The position numbers were made by a program, and so were the translations under genes. A stretch of DNA of 33,821 nucleotides from an uncultured Nitrosomonadales bacterium. GTDB lineage: Bacteria > Pseudomonadota > Gammaproteobacteria > Burkholderiales > Gallionellaceae. How positions within the stretch are numbered: the stretch's first letter is position 1; the number at the start of each line of letters is the position of its first letter. Below, in pieces: positions 6,864 through 16,060 of this stretch. The DNA lies in NCBI GenBank assembly GCA_903892645.1, contig CAITJF010000200.1, positions 1 to 33,821 on the forward strand, written 5' to 3'. The notes under the pieces were generated by a model. The model worked only from the letters and a program-made list of their open reading frames with translations, searched no databases and was not told the origin of the DNA.

Positions 6864-6975
6864 AGCGTACTTTTCGTCGTTTGCGACTATTGGTTTTCCA
6901 GCTGATTTACGAGGTGGCGGGTCCTCGGTATGCCCTACACTGCTTTGCAACCCACGTCGAAGCCAGGTCGCCCCC
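6839..6975 (-). pseudogene. ssrA: one-piece tmRNA gene, 5' part only
   Basis: On the minus strand the sequence starts GGGGGCGACCTGGCTTCGAC at 6975, the conserved tmRNA 5' end. It continues through the first pseudoknot, with CCGAGG and CCTCGTAAAT, to the tag frame GCAAACGACGAA..TAA, which encodes ANDEKYALAA (about 6885-6853). Similarity can be followed for only 10-20 bases beyond the tag stop (GCTGTTAGACC). Then the DNA belongs to the hypothetical gene. No matching 3' part, which should end in a sequence pairing with GGGGGCG followed by CCA, is visible in the window. The acceptor end at 1333 fits GGGGATG of the permuted gene better than this GGGGGCG. The piece is therefore a broken native ssrA. 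Its exact 3' limit is uncertain by some tens of bases. Confidence 0.88.
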
Positions 6976-7007
6976 GGTTTCGTTTCATCTGCTACAAAAC
7001 GCGGCAG

Positions 7008-7016
7008 ATTGTAGCA
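7008..7016 (-). promoter_or_regulatory. extended -10 promoter of the broken ssrA
   Basis: The minus strand reads TGCTACAAT, an extended -10 element about 33 bases before the tmRNA 5' end. It lies within a perfect 9-bp inverted repeat (CTGCTACAA at 6989-6997 and TTGTAGCAG at 7009-7017). The promoter looks intact, so the fragment may still be transcribed into the island. Confidence 0.5.
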
Positions 7017-7063
7017 GTTTCAGAGTGGCATTGATCCAAAAAGTTCCAGCAGAAATTTCCCGG

Positions 7064-8476
7064 CTATGCGGAATGGCTTGCCGGCGGTTGTATTGCGTGA
7101 ACCAGATAGCGCCCCATGTGCCGGTCGGCCTTGGCGACGTGGCCGGTAAGCCAGTCGAACAGCAGGAGCTTGGTGCGGAATGAGAGATAAAGCGGGTCGC
7201 AGGTGTTGGCCTCAGCTTCTTTCTTGAGCGCCATGAAATTTTCGATAAAGCGTTTGTGCTCTTGCAGGTGGCCGTCGAGGAACGAGTAGCTATAGCGATG
7301 CATCAGGTTTTCTTCGGTCTTGAGGGATACTTGCGCATGGTTCGCAAGGTAAGCGAATATTTCGTGGAAGGCGTTGTTGCTTTCTATTTTCTCAGCCAAG
7401 GTAAACGTATTGATTTTATCGAAGAGTTGTTTATGTGATTTGTCGATGTTTTCAATGCCGATATGAAATTCAGCCCTCCATTCCAGGGCGTTATCCAGTT
7501 CACCAGTGCTGAGATGCTGTCCGGTAGTGAGGTAATCCTCACAGCGGGCCAGATAGATGTGTGCAGGGATATCCTTGGGGGCGATCTTTATGCACTGGTT
7601 GAGCAGTTCAATTGAACGTGGAATTTCTTTCAAATGATAATAGGCAATCGCTTCTTCAAATTTGGGTTTGGATGTGATCTTGCCGCTTCTCAAGTCGGCG
7701 GGATCATTGTCGAAAACCTCATATACAGACAGGGGCTGTGTTTTGCCCTTTACCCGGATGCGATCAAGAAAACGGATGTGGTATTTCGCCGGGTCGGTAA
7801 GGTCATACAGGGTGTTCTGGCTGATCAACAGCGGGACATGATAGGTCTTTGTGGCTTCTTCAATGCGTGAAGTCAGGTTGACGGGATCCCCGATAACGGT
7901 GCTGTCCATGCGGTTTGTCCCGCCTACCGTGCCGATCATGACTATGCCCGTGTTCAGCCCGATCCCGATCTGGGTCGGCACATAGCCCGCCCGGTTCCGC
8001 CCCGCATTGTAGAGGTTCAATTTCTCAAGCATGGCAATTGCGCCGGATAAAGCGTCGTCTGCGCCATGCGGGAACAGCGCCATGATGGCATCGCCCATAT
8101 ATTTGTCGATGATGCCGCGATGCTTGCTGATGACCGGTTCCATCTGGCTGAGATAGGAGTTGATGAACTCGAAATTTTCGCCGGGGGTCATGGATTCCGA
8201 TAGTGGGGTGAAATTGCGGATGTCGGAGAACATGATGGTCAGCTTGCGTTCAACCTGATCGCCCAGCTTGACGTCAACGATGCTGTCTTTTTCCAGCAGG
8301 GTGAGCAGTTGGCGCGGAATCAGCCGCCCGTAGGCCATTTCGGTTTGCTGCAACAGCGAGAGGGCCTGCTGGTGGGCAAGGATGACCTTCTGCAGAATTA
8401 CCTGGATGGCATCCTGTGCCGAGCCTTCCGAACCGGCCGGTTCGGGCAATTGGTTTTTGTCATTTGCGTTGCCCAT
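7064..8476 (-). CDS. class III cyclase-TPR-hemerythrin fusion protein
   Basis: A 470-residue cytosolic signalling protein. Residues about 75-255 are a class III nucleotide cyclase domain with metal-binding D85 (FSDIRNFT) and D129 (KYMGDA), purine-site K125, and N200 and R204 in GDPVNLTSR, so catalysis is plausible. Residues about 270-320 form TPR-like helices. Residues about 330-460 are a bacteriohemerythrin domain with H348, E388, H403, H407, H446 and D451. The histidine expected four residues before E388 is S384, so the usual diiron site lacks one ligand. The product is probably cAMP or a related nucleotide, controlled by oxygen, NO or redox through the hemerythrin part; the signal is inference. 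It ends about 50 bases from the broken ssrA promoter and has no obvious operon partner. Confidence 0.85.
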   Translation of the reverse strand: MGNANDKNQLPEPAGSEGSAQDAIQVILQKVILAHQQALSLLQQTEMAYGRLIPRQLLTLLEKDSIVDVKLGDQVERKLTIMFSDIRNFTPLSESMTPGENFEFINSYLSQMEPVISKHRGIIDKYMGDAIMALFPHGADDALSGAIAMLEKLNLYNAGRNRAGYVPTQIGIGLNTGIVMIGTVGGTNRMDSTVIGDPVNLTSRIEEATKTYHVPLLISQNTLYDLTDPAKYHIRFLDRIRVKGKTQPLSVYEVFDNDPADLRSGKITSKPKFEEAIAYYHLKEIPRSIELLNQCIKIAPKDIPAHIYLARCEDYLTTGQHLSTGELDNALEWRAEFHIGIENIDKSHKQLFDKINTFTLAEKIESNNAFHEIFAYLANHAQVSLKTEENLMHRYSYSFLDGHLQEHKRFIENFMALKKEAEANTCDPLYLSFRTKLLLFDWLTGHVAKADRHMGRYLVHAIQPPASHSA

Positions 8477-8591
8477 TGGTCACCCTGATTTATTGACCGT
8501 TACATAATTCACGCCTGCAACAACGTCATTCCAACCCGCGCAAGACGACGAAGTGGTTGTCTGCGCGGATTATGACACACCCGGCCCAAGG

Positions 8592-9317
8592 CTAAATGTG
8601 GTTTAGCAATGCCAGGGGTGAGTCTATATCTCCATCGGCATGCCAGCTATCCGGGTTGGTTTGCTCATCAATGTAGCCATAGCGGGCGATGATGCCGCGC
8701 ATTCCGGCGGCTTGTGCCGCTTCCATGTCACGCAGGTCGTCTCCCAGGTAAAGGCAATTTACCGGAGCGATGCCCATAATTTCACTGGCCTTGAGTAGCG
8801 GGTCTGGATAGGGCTTGGCGCGTGCGCAGGTGTCGCCGCTGATCAGGCAGGCGGCGCGTTGCGCATAGCCGAGCGCTTGCATCAACGGGACGGTGAAGCG
8901 GTGCGGTTTGTTGGTGACAATGCCCCACGGCAGGCTGCGTTGTTCCAGCGTCTCGACCAGTTGCGCCATACCAGCGAACAATGCGGTGTGGACGCAGATG
9001 TGGGCATCGTAGTAATTCAGGAAGGATTCGCGCAGGGTGGCGAAACCCGGTGCATCCGGCTCGATGCCGAAACCCAGTTTGAGCAGGCCGCGCGCGCCAT
9101 GTGAGGCTTGCGGGCGGACGGTTTTCAGCGGCAGCGGCGGCAAGCCGCGCTGACCGCGCACATGGTTCAGCGCGGCGGCCAAGTCCGGCGCGGTGTCTGC
9201 GAAGGTGCCGTCCAGGTCGAATAAGACTGCCTTGATTACAGCGCCACCCTCTCCCGCGCTGTCGCGCTTCCCTCTCCCGCGAGCGGGAGAGGGGCTGGGG
9301 GAGAGGGCGCTAATCAC
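8592..9317 (-). CDS. gph: HAD-family phosphoglycolate phosphatase
   Basis: HAD-IA phosphatase of 241 residues. It has the nucleophile motif [13 protein letters not shown] (first Asp near residue 34), the TNKP motif II, the K in AKPYPDP and the acidic motif [11 protein letters not shown]. Next to ubiG it matches the betaproteobacterial gph that removes 2-phosphoglycolate, though related HAD enzymes cannot be excluded. Odd point: the first 26 residues ([23 protein letters not shown]) are encoded by a palindromic repeat at 9241-9310 and are not part of the HAD fold. The only canonical in-frame start before the motif is GTG 9317, which overlaps the ubiG stop by 8 bases. The original start may have been lost when the repeat arrived. 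Confidence 0.85.
   Translation of the reverse strand: MISALSPSPSPARGRGKRDSAGEGGAVIKAVLFDLDGTFADTAPDLAAALNHVRGQRGLPPLPLKTVRPQASHGARGLLKLGFGIEPDAPGFATLRESFLNYYDAHICVHTALFAGMAQLVETLEQRSLPWGIVTNKPHRFTVPLMQALGYAQRAACLISGDTCARAKPYPDPLLKASEIMGIAPVNCLYLGDDLRDMEAAQAAGMRGIIARYGYIDEQTNPDSWHADGDIDSPLALLNHI
9241..9310. repeat. palindromic GGGAGAGGGG repeat inside gph start
   Basis: CCCTCTCCCGC (9270-9280) and GCGGGAGAGGG (9283-9293) form an 11-bp hairpin. A larger inverted repeat (GCGCC-CCCTCTCCC against GGGAGAGGGCGC) encloses it. A 24-base core at 9285-9308 recurs exactly at 17102-17125. It is a REP-like dispersed element. Confidence 0.8.
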
Positions 9318-10005
9318 GATGGCATGCGAACAGGTAATTGACGTCGGTATCTTTGCCCAGCGAATAGGTCTTGTAGAGCGGGTGGTAACTCATGCCGGTG
9401 ATGTCGTTCACATCCAGCCCGGCGTCGCGGCAATACTGTGCGAGTTCGGAAGGCTTGATGAATTTATCATAATCGTGCGTTCCGCGCGGCAGTAGCTTGA
9501 GCAGGTATTCTGCCCCGATCACCGCGAACAGGTAAGACTTGGGGTTGCGGTTAAGGGTGGAGAAGAACACATGGCCGCCCGGCTTGGCCAGTTGCGCACA
9601 GGCTTGCACCGTGCTGCCTGGGTCGGGCACATGTTCGAGCAGCTCCATGCAGGTAACCACGTCGTAGTGCCCCGGCTGTTCAGCAGCGAGGTCTTCCACT
9701 GCGATGTTGTGGTATTCGACTTGCCGGCCACTTTCCAGCAGGTGCAGCTTGGCAACTTGCAAGGCCTTGTCGCCGAGATCGATGCCGGTGACTTGCGCGC
9801 CGAGTGCGGCCATGCTTTCGGCCAGAATGCCGCCGCCGCAGCCGACATCCAGCACGATTTTGCCGGACAGCGGCGCGATGCGGTTGATGTAATCCAGGCG
9901 CAGCGGGTTGATTTCATGCAGCGGCTTGAACTCGCTGCTGGGGTCCCACCAGCGGTGGGCAAGCTGGCTGAATTTTTCCAGTTCGAGCGGATCGGCGTTG
10001 GTCAT
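9310..10005 (-). CDS. ubiG: ubiquinone 3-O-methyltransferase UbiG
   Basis: A 231-residue SAM-dependent O-methyltransferase that carries out both O-methylations of the ubiquinone ring. Family signatures are [15 protein letters not shown] at the N-terminus, the SAM-binding motif [17 protein letters not shown], then GIDLGDKAL, and [13 protein letters not shown]. The C-terminus [21 protein letters not shown] is typical of UbiG. The frame extends upstream to 10227, but family similarity starts at [12 protein letters not shown], so ATG 10005 is used; its ribosome binding site is weak. The stop overlaps the GTG of gph by 8 bases, so the two are likely cotranscribed. It is divergent from gyrA. Confidence 0.95.
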   Translation of the reverse strand: MTNADPLELEKFSQLAHRWWDPSSEFKPLHEINPLRLDYINRIAPLSGKIVLDVGCGGGILAESMAALGAQVTGIDLGDKALQVAKLHLLESGRQVEYHNIAVEDLAAEQPGHYDVVTCMELLEHVPDPGSTVQACAQLAKPGGHVFFSTLNRNPKSYLFAVIGAEYLLKLLPRGTHDYDKFIKPSELAQYCRDAGLDVNDITGMSYHPLYKTYSLGKDTDVNYLFACHRD

Positions 10006-10100
10006 GGTGTGTTTGTTTGACAAGTAGGCGCGGAATGTAGCAAATCTCGAGCTTGACTGCCAGCGCATATAGCGGTTTTGGCGCTGGAAGCATTTATGTT

Positions 10101-10130
10101 TTGTCTCGACCAAGGTGGGCATGATAAAAT
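10101..10130 (+). promoter_or_regulatory. likely sigma-70 promoter of gyrA
   Basis: TTGTCT (10101-10106) and TAAAAT (10125-10130) are separated by 18 bases, giving a start about 35 bases before the gyrA ATG. No other promoter in the ubiG-gyrA intergenic region looks as good on this strand. Confidence 0.5.
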
Positions 10131-10171
10131 CACAGGCTGATTTATAAGCATTCATTAGGGTATCGCTATCT

Positions 10172-12736
10172 ATGGAACAATTCGCCAAGGAAACTCTGCC
10201 AGTCAGTCTGGAAGAGGAGATGCGCAAGTCGTATCTTGACTACGCCATGAGCGTGATCGTCGGGCGTGCGCTGCCCGATGCGCGCGACGGACTCAAGCCG
10301 GTGCATCGCCGTGTGCTGTTCGCCATGCACGAACTTTCCAACGACTGGAACAAGGCCTACAAGAAGTCGGCGCGTATTGTCGGTGACGTGATTGGTAAAT
10401 ACCATCCGCACGGCGACACGGCGGTGTACGACACCATCGTGCGCATGGCGCAGGATTTTTCGCTGCGCTATCCGCTGGTGGACGGGCAGGGTAACTTCGG
10501 TTCGGTGGATGGCGATAACGCGGCGGCGATGCGTTATACCGAAATCCGCATGTCGAAGATCGCACATGAACTGCTCGCCGACCTGGACAAGGAAACGGTC
10601 AACTTCGGGCCAAACTATGATGGCTCCGAGCACGAGCCGCTGGTGTTGCCGGCGCGTTTCCCCAATCTGCTGGTGAATGGCTCTTCCGGTATCGCGGTGG
10701 GCATGGCGACCAATATCCCGCCGCATAACCTGACCGAAGTGGTGGATGCCTGCCTGGCGCTGCTGAAAAACCCCGAGATGGATATCGAGCAATTGATCGA
10801 GCTGGTTCCCGCGCCGGATTTCCCCACAGCCGGTTTCATCTACGGTCTGGCCGGGGTGAAAGAAGGCTATCGCACCGGGCGTGGCCGCGTGGTGATGCGC
10901 GGCCGCACACACTTTGAGGATATGGATAAATCCGGGAGTCGTCAGTCCATCATCATCGATGAACTGCCTTACCAGGTAAACAAAGCCAACTTGCTGATAA
11001 AGATTGGCGAGCTGGTGCGCGACAAGCGCATCGAGGGCATTTCAGAAATTCGCGATGAATCGGACAAGTCCGGGATGCGTGCGGTTATCGAGCTGAAGCG
11101 CGGCGAAAATGCCGACGTGATTCTCAACCAGCTCTACAAGGAAACCCAGTTGCAGGACAGCTTCGGCATGAATATGGTGGCCTTGCTCGATGGCCGCCCG
11201 CTGTTGCTCAATCTGAAGCAGTTCCTGGACGCCTTCCTGCGCCATCGCCGCGAGGTGGTGACGCGCCGCACCGTGTTCGAGTTGCGCAAGGCGCGTGATC
11301 GCGGGCATATTTTGGAAGGCCTGGCGGTTGCGCTGTCTAACGTGGATGAGATTATCGCGCTGATCAAGGCGGCGGCCAATCCGGCCATCGCCAAGCAGGA
11401 ATTGATGGCGCATTCATGGCGCTCTTCGCTGGTGGAAGACATGCTGAGCCGGGTGAGCGATGCGTCGCGCCCGGAAAACCTGTTGCCTGAATTCGGTCTG
11501 GTGGGACAGGGCAAGCAGCGCGCATACAAGCTGTCCGACGTGCAGGCGCAAGCCATCCTGGAGTTGCGTTTACAGCGCCTGACCGGGCTGGAGCAAGACA
11601 AGATTGTCGGTGAATATCGCGAAGTGATGGACAAGATTGCCGACCTGCTCGATATTCTGGCCAAGCCGGCGCGCATTACGCAGATCATCAGTGATGAGCT
11701 GATTGCGATTAAATCGCAATATGGCGACAAGCGCCGCAGCGAGATCATCACCCACACGCAAGACATGAGCATGGAAGACCTGATCGCGCCGGAAGACGTG
11801 GTGGTCACGCTGTCGCACGGCGGCTACATGAAGGCGCAGAAGCTGGATGAATACCGCGCACAGAAGCGCGGCGGGCGCGGCAAGCAGGCGGCCAGCACCA
11901 AGGAAGACGATTTCGTCGACAACCTGTTCATCGCCAACACGCATAACTACATCCTGTGCTTCTCCAGCCGCGGACGCGTGTACTGGATCAAGGTATATGA
12001 CGTGCCGCAGGGTTCGCGCACCAGCCGTGGCAAGCCGATTGTCAACCTGCTGCCGCTGGAAGACGGCGAGAAGATCAACGCCATCCTGCCGGTAACAGAA
12101 TTCAGCGATGACCAGTTCGTATTTTTCGCCACCGCCAACGGCACGGTGAAAAAGACTGCGCTGTCGGATTTCTCCAACCCGCGCAAGGCGGGCATCATTG
12201 CCATCAATCTGGATGAGGGCGATTACCTGATCGGCGTGGCGCTAACCGACGGCAAGCATGACGTGATGCTGTTCTCCAATGGCGGCAAGGCGGTGCGCTT
12301 CGACGAAAACGACGTGCGTTCCACGGGACGCGCGTCGCGCGGCGTGCGCGGCATGAAGCTGGCCGCGAAACAGCATGTAATCGCGCTGCTGGTGGCGGAA
12401 GATGAGAACCAAGTGGTGCTGACCGCGACCGAAAATGGCTACGGCAAGCGCACATCAATTACCGAGTACACCCGCCATGGGCGCGGCACGCAGGGCATGA
12501 TCGCGATTCAAACTTCTGCCCGTAACGGCAAGGTGGTGGCGGCAACATTAGTGAATCAGGAAGATGAGATCATGCTGATCGGCACCAACGGCGTGTTGAT
12601 CCGCACCCGCGTCAAGGAAATCCGCGAGATGGGACGTACTACGCAAGGTGTCACGCTGATTAATCTGGGCAAGGGCGACAAGCTGGCTGGATTGAGCCGC
12701 ATTGCCGATCCTGATTCAGAAGAAGAATCCGAATAA
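10172..12736 (+). CDS. gyrA: DNA gyrase subunit A
   Basis: An 854-residue gyrase A subunit, which breaks and rejoins DNA with GyrB to introduce negative supercoils. The catalytic tyrosine is Y122 ([10 protein letters not shown]). The quinolone-determining region [13 protein letters not shown] has Thr83 and Asp87 by E. coli numbering. Thr83 is the normal residue in several bacteria and does not by itself show resistance. The C-terminal beta-pinwheel domain starts after about residue 530 and contains the GyrA box QKRGGRG near residue 564, which marks a true gyrase rather than topoisomerase IV. The acidic tail DPDSEEESE is typical. The start is ATG 10172. It is followed after 21 bases by serC, so cotranscription is possible. 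Confidence 0.98.
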   Translation: MEQFAKETLPVSLEEEMRKSYLDYAMSVIVGRALPDARDGLKPVHRRVLFAMHELSNDWNKAYKKSARIVGDVIGKYHPHGDTAVYDTIVRMAQDFSLRYPLVDGQGNFGSVDGDNAAAMRYTEIRMSKIAHELLADLDKETVNFGPNYDGSEHEPLVLPARFPNLLVNGSSGIAVGMATNIPPHNLTEVVDACLALLKNPEMDIEQLIELVPAPDFPTAGFIYGLAGVKEGYRTGRGRVVMRGRTHFEDMDKSGSRQSIIIDELPYQVNKANLLIKIGELVRDKRIEGISEIRDESDKSGMRAVIELKRGENADVILNQLYKETQLQDSFGMNMVALLDGRPLLLNLKQFLDAFLRHRREVVTRRTVFELRKARDRGHILEGLAVALSNVDEIIALIKAAANPAIAKQELMAHSWRSSLVEDMLSRVSDASRPENLLPEFGLVGQGKQRAYKLSDVQAQAILELRLQRLTGLEQDKIVGEYREVMDKIADLLDILAKPARITQIISDELIAIKSQYGDKRRSEIITHTQDMSMEDLIAPEDVVVTLSHGGYMKAQKLDEYRAQKRGGRGKQAASTKEDDFVDNLFIANTHNYILCFSSRGRVYWIKVYDVPQGSRTSRGKPIVNLLPLEDGEKINAILPVTEFSDDQFVFFATANGTVKKTALSDFSNPRKAGIIAINLDEGDYLIGVALTDGKHDVMLFSNGGKAVRFDENDVRSTGRASRGVRGMKLAAKQHVIALLVAEDENQVVLTATENGYGKRTSITEYTRHGRGTQGMIAIQTSARNGKVVAATLVNQEDEIMLIGTNGVLIRTRVKEIREMGRTTQGVTLINLGKGDKLAGLSRIADPDSEEESE

Positions 12737-12757
12737 ACAAAATATCAGGGAACAAGC

Positions 12758-13852
12758 ATGACGATTTACAACTTCAGCGCAGGCCCGGCAGTATTGCCGC
12801 GCGAAGTATTGCAACAGGCACGGGAAGAATTGCTCGACTGGCACGGTAGCGGCATGTCGGTGATGGAGATGTCACATCGCGGCAAAGAATTCACGGGCAT
12901 TGCGACGGTGGCAGAAGCCGACTTGCGCGAGTTGATGGGTATCCCATCCAACTACAAAGTGCTGTTCCTGCAAGGCGGTGCGCACCTGCAATTTGCCATG
13001 ATTCCCCTGAATCTGCTGCGCGGCAAGCCATCGGCGGATTACGTGAACACGGGAGAGTGGTCGAAAAAGGCCATCGGCGAAGCAAAGAAATTCGGTGGCG
13101 TGAACGTGGTGGCTACGGGTGCCGACAGGAATTTCAGCTATGTGCCGGCGTTTGAAACTTGGCAATGCAATAAAGACGCCGCTTACCTGCATTACACACC
13201 GAATGAAACCATAGGCGGGGTGGAATTCAATTGGGTGCCCCTACTCGACAATATGCCCGGTGCAGTGCCGCTGGTGGCGGACATGTCCTCCAACATCCTG
13301 TCGCGCCGAATTGATGTATCGAAATTCGGTTTGATTTACGCCGGGGCGCAAAAGAATATCGGGCCTGCGGGGCTGACCGTCGTCATCGTGCGTGACGACC
13401 TGATCGGCCATGTGCTGCCCGGCACGCCCACCATGCTGGACTACAAGATACATGCCGACAATGACTCGATGTACAACACGCCACCGACCTATGGCATCTA
13501 CATTGCCGGGCTGGTGTTCCAGTGGCTGAAGCGCAACGGCGGCGTTGCGCAGGCGGAACAGACCAACATCGCCAAGGCCAGGCTGTTGTATGACGCGATT
13601 GATAGCAGCAGCGGTTTTTACAACTGCCCGGTGGACAAGTCCGACCGCTCGCGCATGAATGTGCCCTTCACGCTGAAGGATGCCGCGTTGGACGAAAGTT
13701 TTCTCCAGCAAGCGGATGCGCGCGGATTGTTGCAACTGAAGGGACACCGCTCGGTGGGCGGGATGCGCGCCTCGATTTACAATGCGATGCCGCTGGCTGG
13801 TGTGCAGGCGCTGGCCGGTTTTATGAACGAATTTGCCCGGCAGCATGGCTAG
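12758..13852 (+). CDS. serC: phosphoserine aminotransferase
   Basis: A 364-residue PLP enzyme that converts 3-phosphohydroxypyruvate to phosphoserine in serine synthesis, and also acts in pyridoxine synthesis. It starts with the family hallmark [14 protein letters not shown]. The PLP lysine is K199 in [18 protein letters not shown] lies in front of ATG 12758 at a proper distance. Length is normal. It begins the run of amino-acid genes: pheA follows within a few bases, as in other betaproteobacteria and pseudomonads, so serine and aromatic synthesis are probably transcribed together. Confidence 0.97.
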   Translation: MTIYNFSAGPAVLPREVLQQAREELLDWHGSGMSVMEMSHRGKEFTGIATVAEADLRELMGIPSNYKVLFLQGGAHLQFAMIPLNLLRGKPSADYVNTGEWSKKAIGEAKKFGGVNVVATGADRNFSYVPAFETWQCNKDAAYLHYTPNETIGGVEFNWVPLLDNMPGAVPLVADMSSNILSRRIDVSKFGLIYAGAQKNIGPAGLTVVIVRDDLIGHVLPGTPTMLDYKIHADNDSMYNTPPTYGIYIAGLVFQWLKRNGGVAQAEQTNIAKARLLYDAIDSSSGFYNCPVDKSDRSRMNVPFTLKDAALDESFLQQADARGLLQLKGHRSVGGMRASIYNAMPLAGVQALAGFMNEFARQHG

Positions 13853-13856
13853 CAAC

Positions 13857-14921
13857 ATGAGCGATAAATTAAAACAGTATCGTGCGCAGATTGATCGTCT
13901 TGACGATGAGTTGCTGAAACTCGTCAATCAGCGTGCCGGGCTGGCTCAGCAGATCGGGCATCTGAAAGATAACGAAGCGGTGCTGCGTCCGGAACGTGAA
14001 GCGCAGGTTTTGCAGCGCGTACAGAACAGCAATGCCGGCCCGTTGAGCAAGCAGGCGGTGGCGCAATTGTTCACGGACATCATGTCGCAGTGCCGCGCAC
14101 TGGAGGCCCCGTTGTCGGTGGCTTATCTCGGGCCGGAAGGCACGTTCAGCGAGGCGGCTGCACTGAAACGTTTTGGCAGCGCGGTTCAAGGCAAGCCGTG
14201 CGCAACCATTGATGAGGTATTTGGCGCGGTGGAAGGCGGCGCGGTGAATTTCGGCATGGTGCCGGTGGAAAATTCCACCGAGGGCGCGATCGGACGCACG
14301 CTGGATTTGCTGCTGCAAAGCCCGCTCAAGGTTTGCGGCGAAGTAATGCTGGCAATCCACCAATGTCTACTCGCCAAGGGTTGCGCGCTGGGCGATATTC
14401 AAACCGTTTATTCGCATCCGCAATCCTTCGGGCAATGCCAAGGCTGGTTGAATGCCAATCTGGCGCATGCGGCGCGTATTCAGGTCGCCAGCAATGCCGA
14501 AGCGGCCCGCCTTGCGGCGGAGCAGCCCAATAGCGCGGCGATAGCAGGCAGCCAGGCGGCCGCACATTTCGGTTTGTCGGTATGCGTGGAAAACATTGAG
14601 GACGATGCCAAAAATACTACGCGCTTTCTGGTGATCGGCAGCCAGGACGTGGCACCGTCCGGACGCGACAAAACCTCGCTGGTGATGTCCGCCGCAAATC
14701 GTCCGGGCGCGGTGCATGATTTGCTGGCACCGCTTGCCAAGTATGGTGTCAGCATGACCAAACTGGAATCTCGCCCGGCACGTTCCGGCCTGTGGGAATA
14801 CGTGTTTTTTCTGGACATCGAGGGGCATCAGTCCGACACAAAAGTGGCCGCTACATTAGCCGAGTTGAAACAGGTCGCCGCATTCGTGAAGGTCCTGGGT
14901 TCATACCCGGTCGCCTCGTGA
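13857..14921 (+). CDS. pheA: chorismate mutase / prephenate dehydratase
   Basis: A bifunctional P-protein of 354 residues that turns chorismate into phenylpyruvate for phenylalanine. Residues about 1-90 are the AroQ chorismate mutase helical domain (YRAQIDRLDDELLKLVNQRA), about 95-270 are the prephenate dehydratase domain (VAYLGPEGTFSEAA, MVPVENSTEGAIGRT), and 280-354 are an ACT domain with RPGAV and ESRP, the phenylalanine-binding motifs, so feedback inhibition is expected. Start choice: ATG 13857 gives the family N-terminus MSDKLKQYR. ATG 13845 would overlap serC by 8 bases and add four residues. Neither has a strong Shine-Dalgarno sequence, which fits translational coupling with serC. Confidence 0.96.
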   Translation: MSDKLKQYRAQIDRLDDELLKLVNQRAGLAQQIGHLKDNEAVLRPEREAQVLQRVQNSNAGPLSKQAVAQLFTDIMSQCRALEAPLSVAYLGPEGTFSEAAALKRFGSAVQGKPCATIDEVFGAVEGGAVNFGMVPVENSTEGAIGRTLDLLLQSPLKVCGEVMLAIHQCLLAKGCALGDIQTVYSHPQSFGQCQGWLNANLAHAARIQVASNAEAARLAAEQPNSAAIAGSQAAAHFGLSVCVENIEDDAKNTTRFLVIGSQDVAPSGRDKTSLVMSAANRPGAVHDLLAPLAKYGVSMTKLESRPARSGLWEYVFFLDIEGHQSDTKVAATLAELKQVAAFVKVLGSYPVAS

Positions 14922-14956
14922 TGCTGAGCGGCGCGTCGTCCCGGAACTTTGGCTGA

Positions 14957-16060
14957 ATGAATTACTGTGATCTAGCGCCACCCTATATCCGCTCCATTGC
15001 GCCCTATCAGCCCGGCAAACCGATTGCCGAGCTGGAGCGCGAGCTGGGCATCAGCGACATCGTCAAGCTGGCCTCCAACGAGAACCCGCTCGGTTGCAGT
15101 CCGAAGGCTATGGCCGCGATGCAGGAGGCAATCAAGACCATCGCCTTGTATCCGGACGGCAACGGCTTTGAGTTGAAGGATGCGCTATCCAGACGCTACG
15201 GTGTCGAACACGCACACATTGTGCTGGGTAACGGCTCCAACGACATGCTGGAACTGGCCGCGCGCGCGTTCCTCACCGTGGGCGACAAGGCGGTGTATGC
15301 AGCCCATGCCTTTGCGGTGTATCCGCTGGCGACGCAGGCGGTGGGCGCGACGGGCATCAGCGTGCCAGCCATAAATTTTGGACATGATCTGGAAGCGATG
15401 TTGAAGGCTGCCGTGGAGCAACAGGCCAAGCTGGTGTTCATCGCCAATCCGAACAACCCGACCGGCACCTTCCTGAGTGCTCCGAAACTGCTGGATTTTA
15501 TGCGCGCGCTGCCGCCGCAGATTCTGGTGGTGCTGGATGAGGCGTACAACGAATACTTGCCAGTGGAATGCCGTTATGACAGCGTGAACTGGCTGAAGGA
15601 TTTTCCTAACCTGATCATCTCGCGCACCTTCTCCAAGGCCTATGGCTTGGCCGGGTTGCGCGTAGGCTACGCTTTTGCACATGCGCAGGTGGCGGACATG
15701 ATGAACCGCGTGCGCCAGCCGTTCAACGTCAACAGCGTGGCGCAGGCCGCCGCCGTGGCGGCATTGCAGGACGAGGCCTTCGTCAGGCAGACTCATGAAC
15801 TGAACCGGCGCGGCATGGAGCAGATTACGCAGGGGCTGGGCAAATTGGGACTGGAGTTCATCCCGTCGTATGGAAATTTCATCAGTTTCAGGATTGGCAA
15901 TGGCATGAAGACGTATCGCCGACTGCTGGAACTCGGCGTGATCGTGCGGCCTATCGCCAGTTACGATATGCCGAATTATTTGCGTGTGAGCATCGGGTTG
16001 GAATCAGAAAACGAAAAATTTTTGTCTGCGCTGGCGCAGGTACTGGGGGAAGCAGCATGA
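14957..16060 (+). CDS. hisC: histidinol-phosphate aminotransferase
   Basis: A 367-residue class I/II aminotransferase. The PLP lysine is K227 in [17 protein letters not shown], and NPNNPTGT and DEAYNEY are present. Members in this gene position between pheA and the DAHP synthase gene are HisC-like (often called HisC2). They may act on both histidinol phosphate and aromatic keto acids such as phenylpyruvate or prephenate, which would fit the phenylalanine/tyrosine context; this double role is inferred. The last four bases (ATGA) overlap the start of the DAHP synthase gene. Length is normal. Confidence 0.93.
   Translation: MNYCDLAPPYIRSIAPYQPGKPIAELERELGISDIVKLASNENPLGCSPKAMAAMQEAIKTIALYPDGNGFELKDALSRRYGVEHAHIVLGNGSNDMLELAARAFLTVGDKAVYAAHAFAVYPLATQAVGATGISVPAINFGHDLEAMLKAAVEQQAKLVFIANPNNPTGTFLSAPKLLDFMRALPPQILVVLDEAYNEYLPVECRYDSVNWLKDFPNLIISRTFSKAYGLAGLRVGYAFAHAQVADMMNRVRQPFNVNSVAQAAAVAALQDEAFVRQTHELNRRGMEQITQGLGKLGLEFIPSYGNFISFRIGNGMKTYRRLLELGVIVRPIASYDMPNYLRVSIGLESENEKFLSALAQVLGEAA

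Noticed and set aside
1104-6975. The 5' part at 6975 and the 3' part at 1333 as two halves of one ssrA split by the island
   Set aside because: GGGGGCG pairs poorly with CATCTCC, while GGGGATG at 1300 pairs at all positions. There are two different tags, so these are two genes.
10418-10420. Thr at GyrA position 83 as a sign of quinolone resistance
   Set aside because: Thr is the normal residue in several wild-type bacteria, and Asp87 is unchanged, so no conclusion can be drawn.
13241-13927. 228-residue minus-strand ORF over the end of serC
   Set aside because: It overlaps serC and pheA fully, which are certain, and its sequence is only their antisense.
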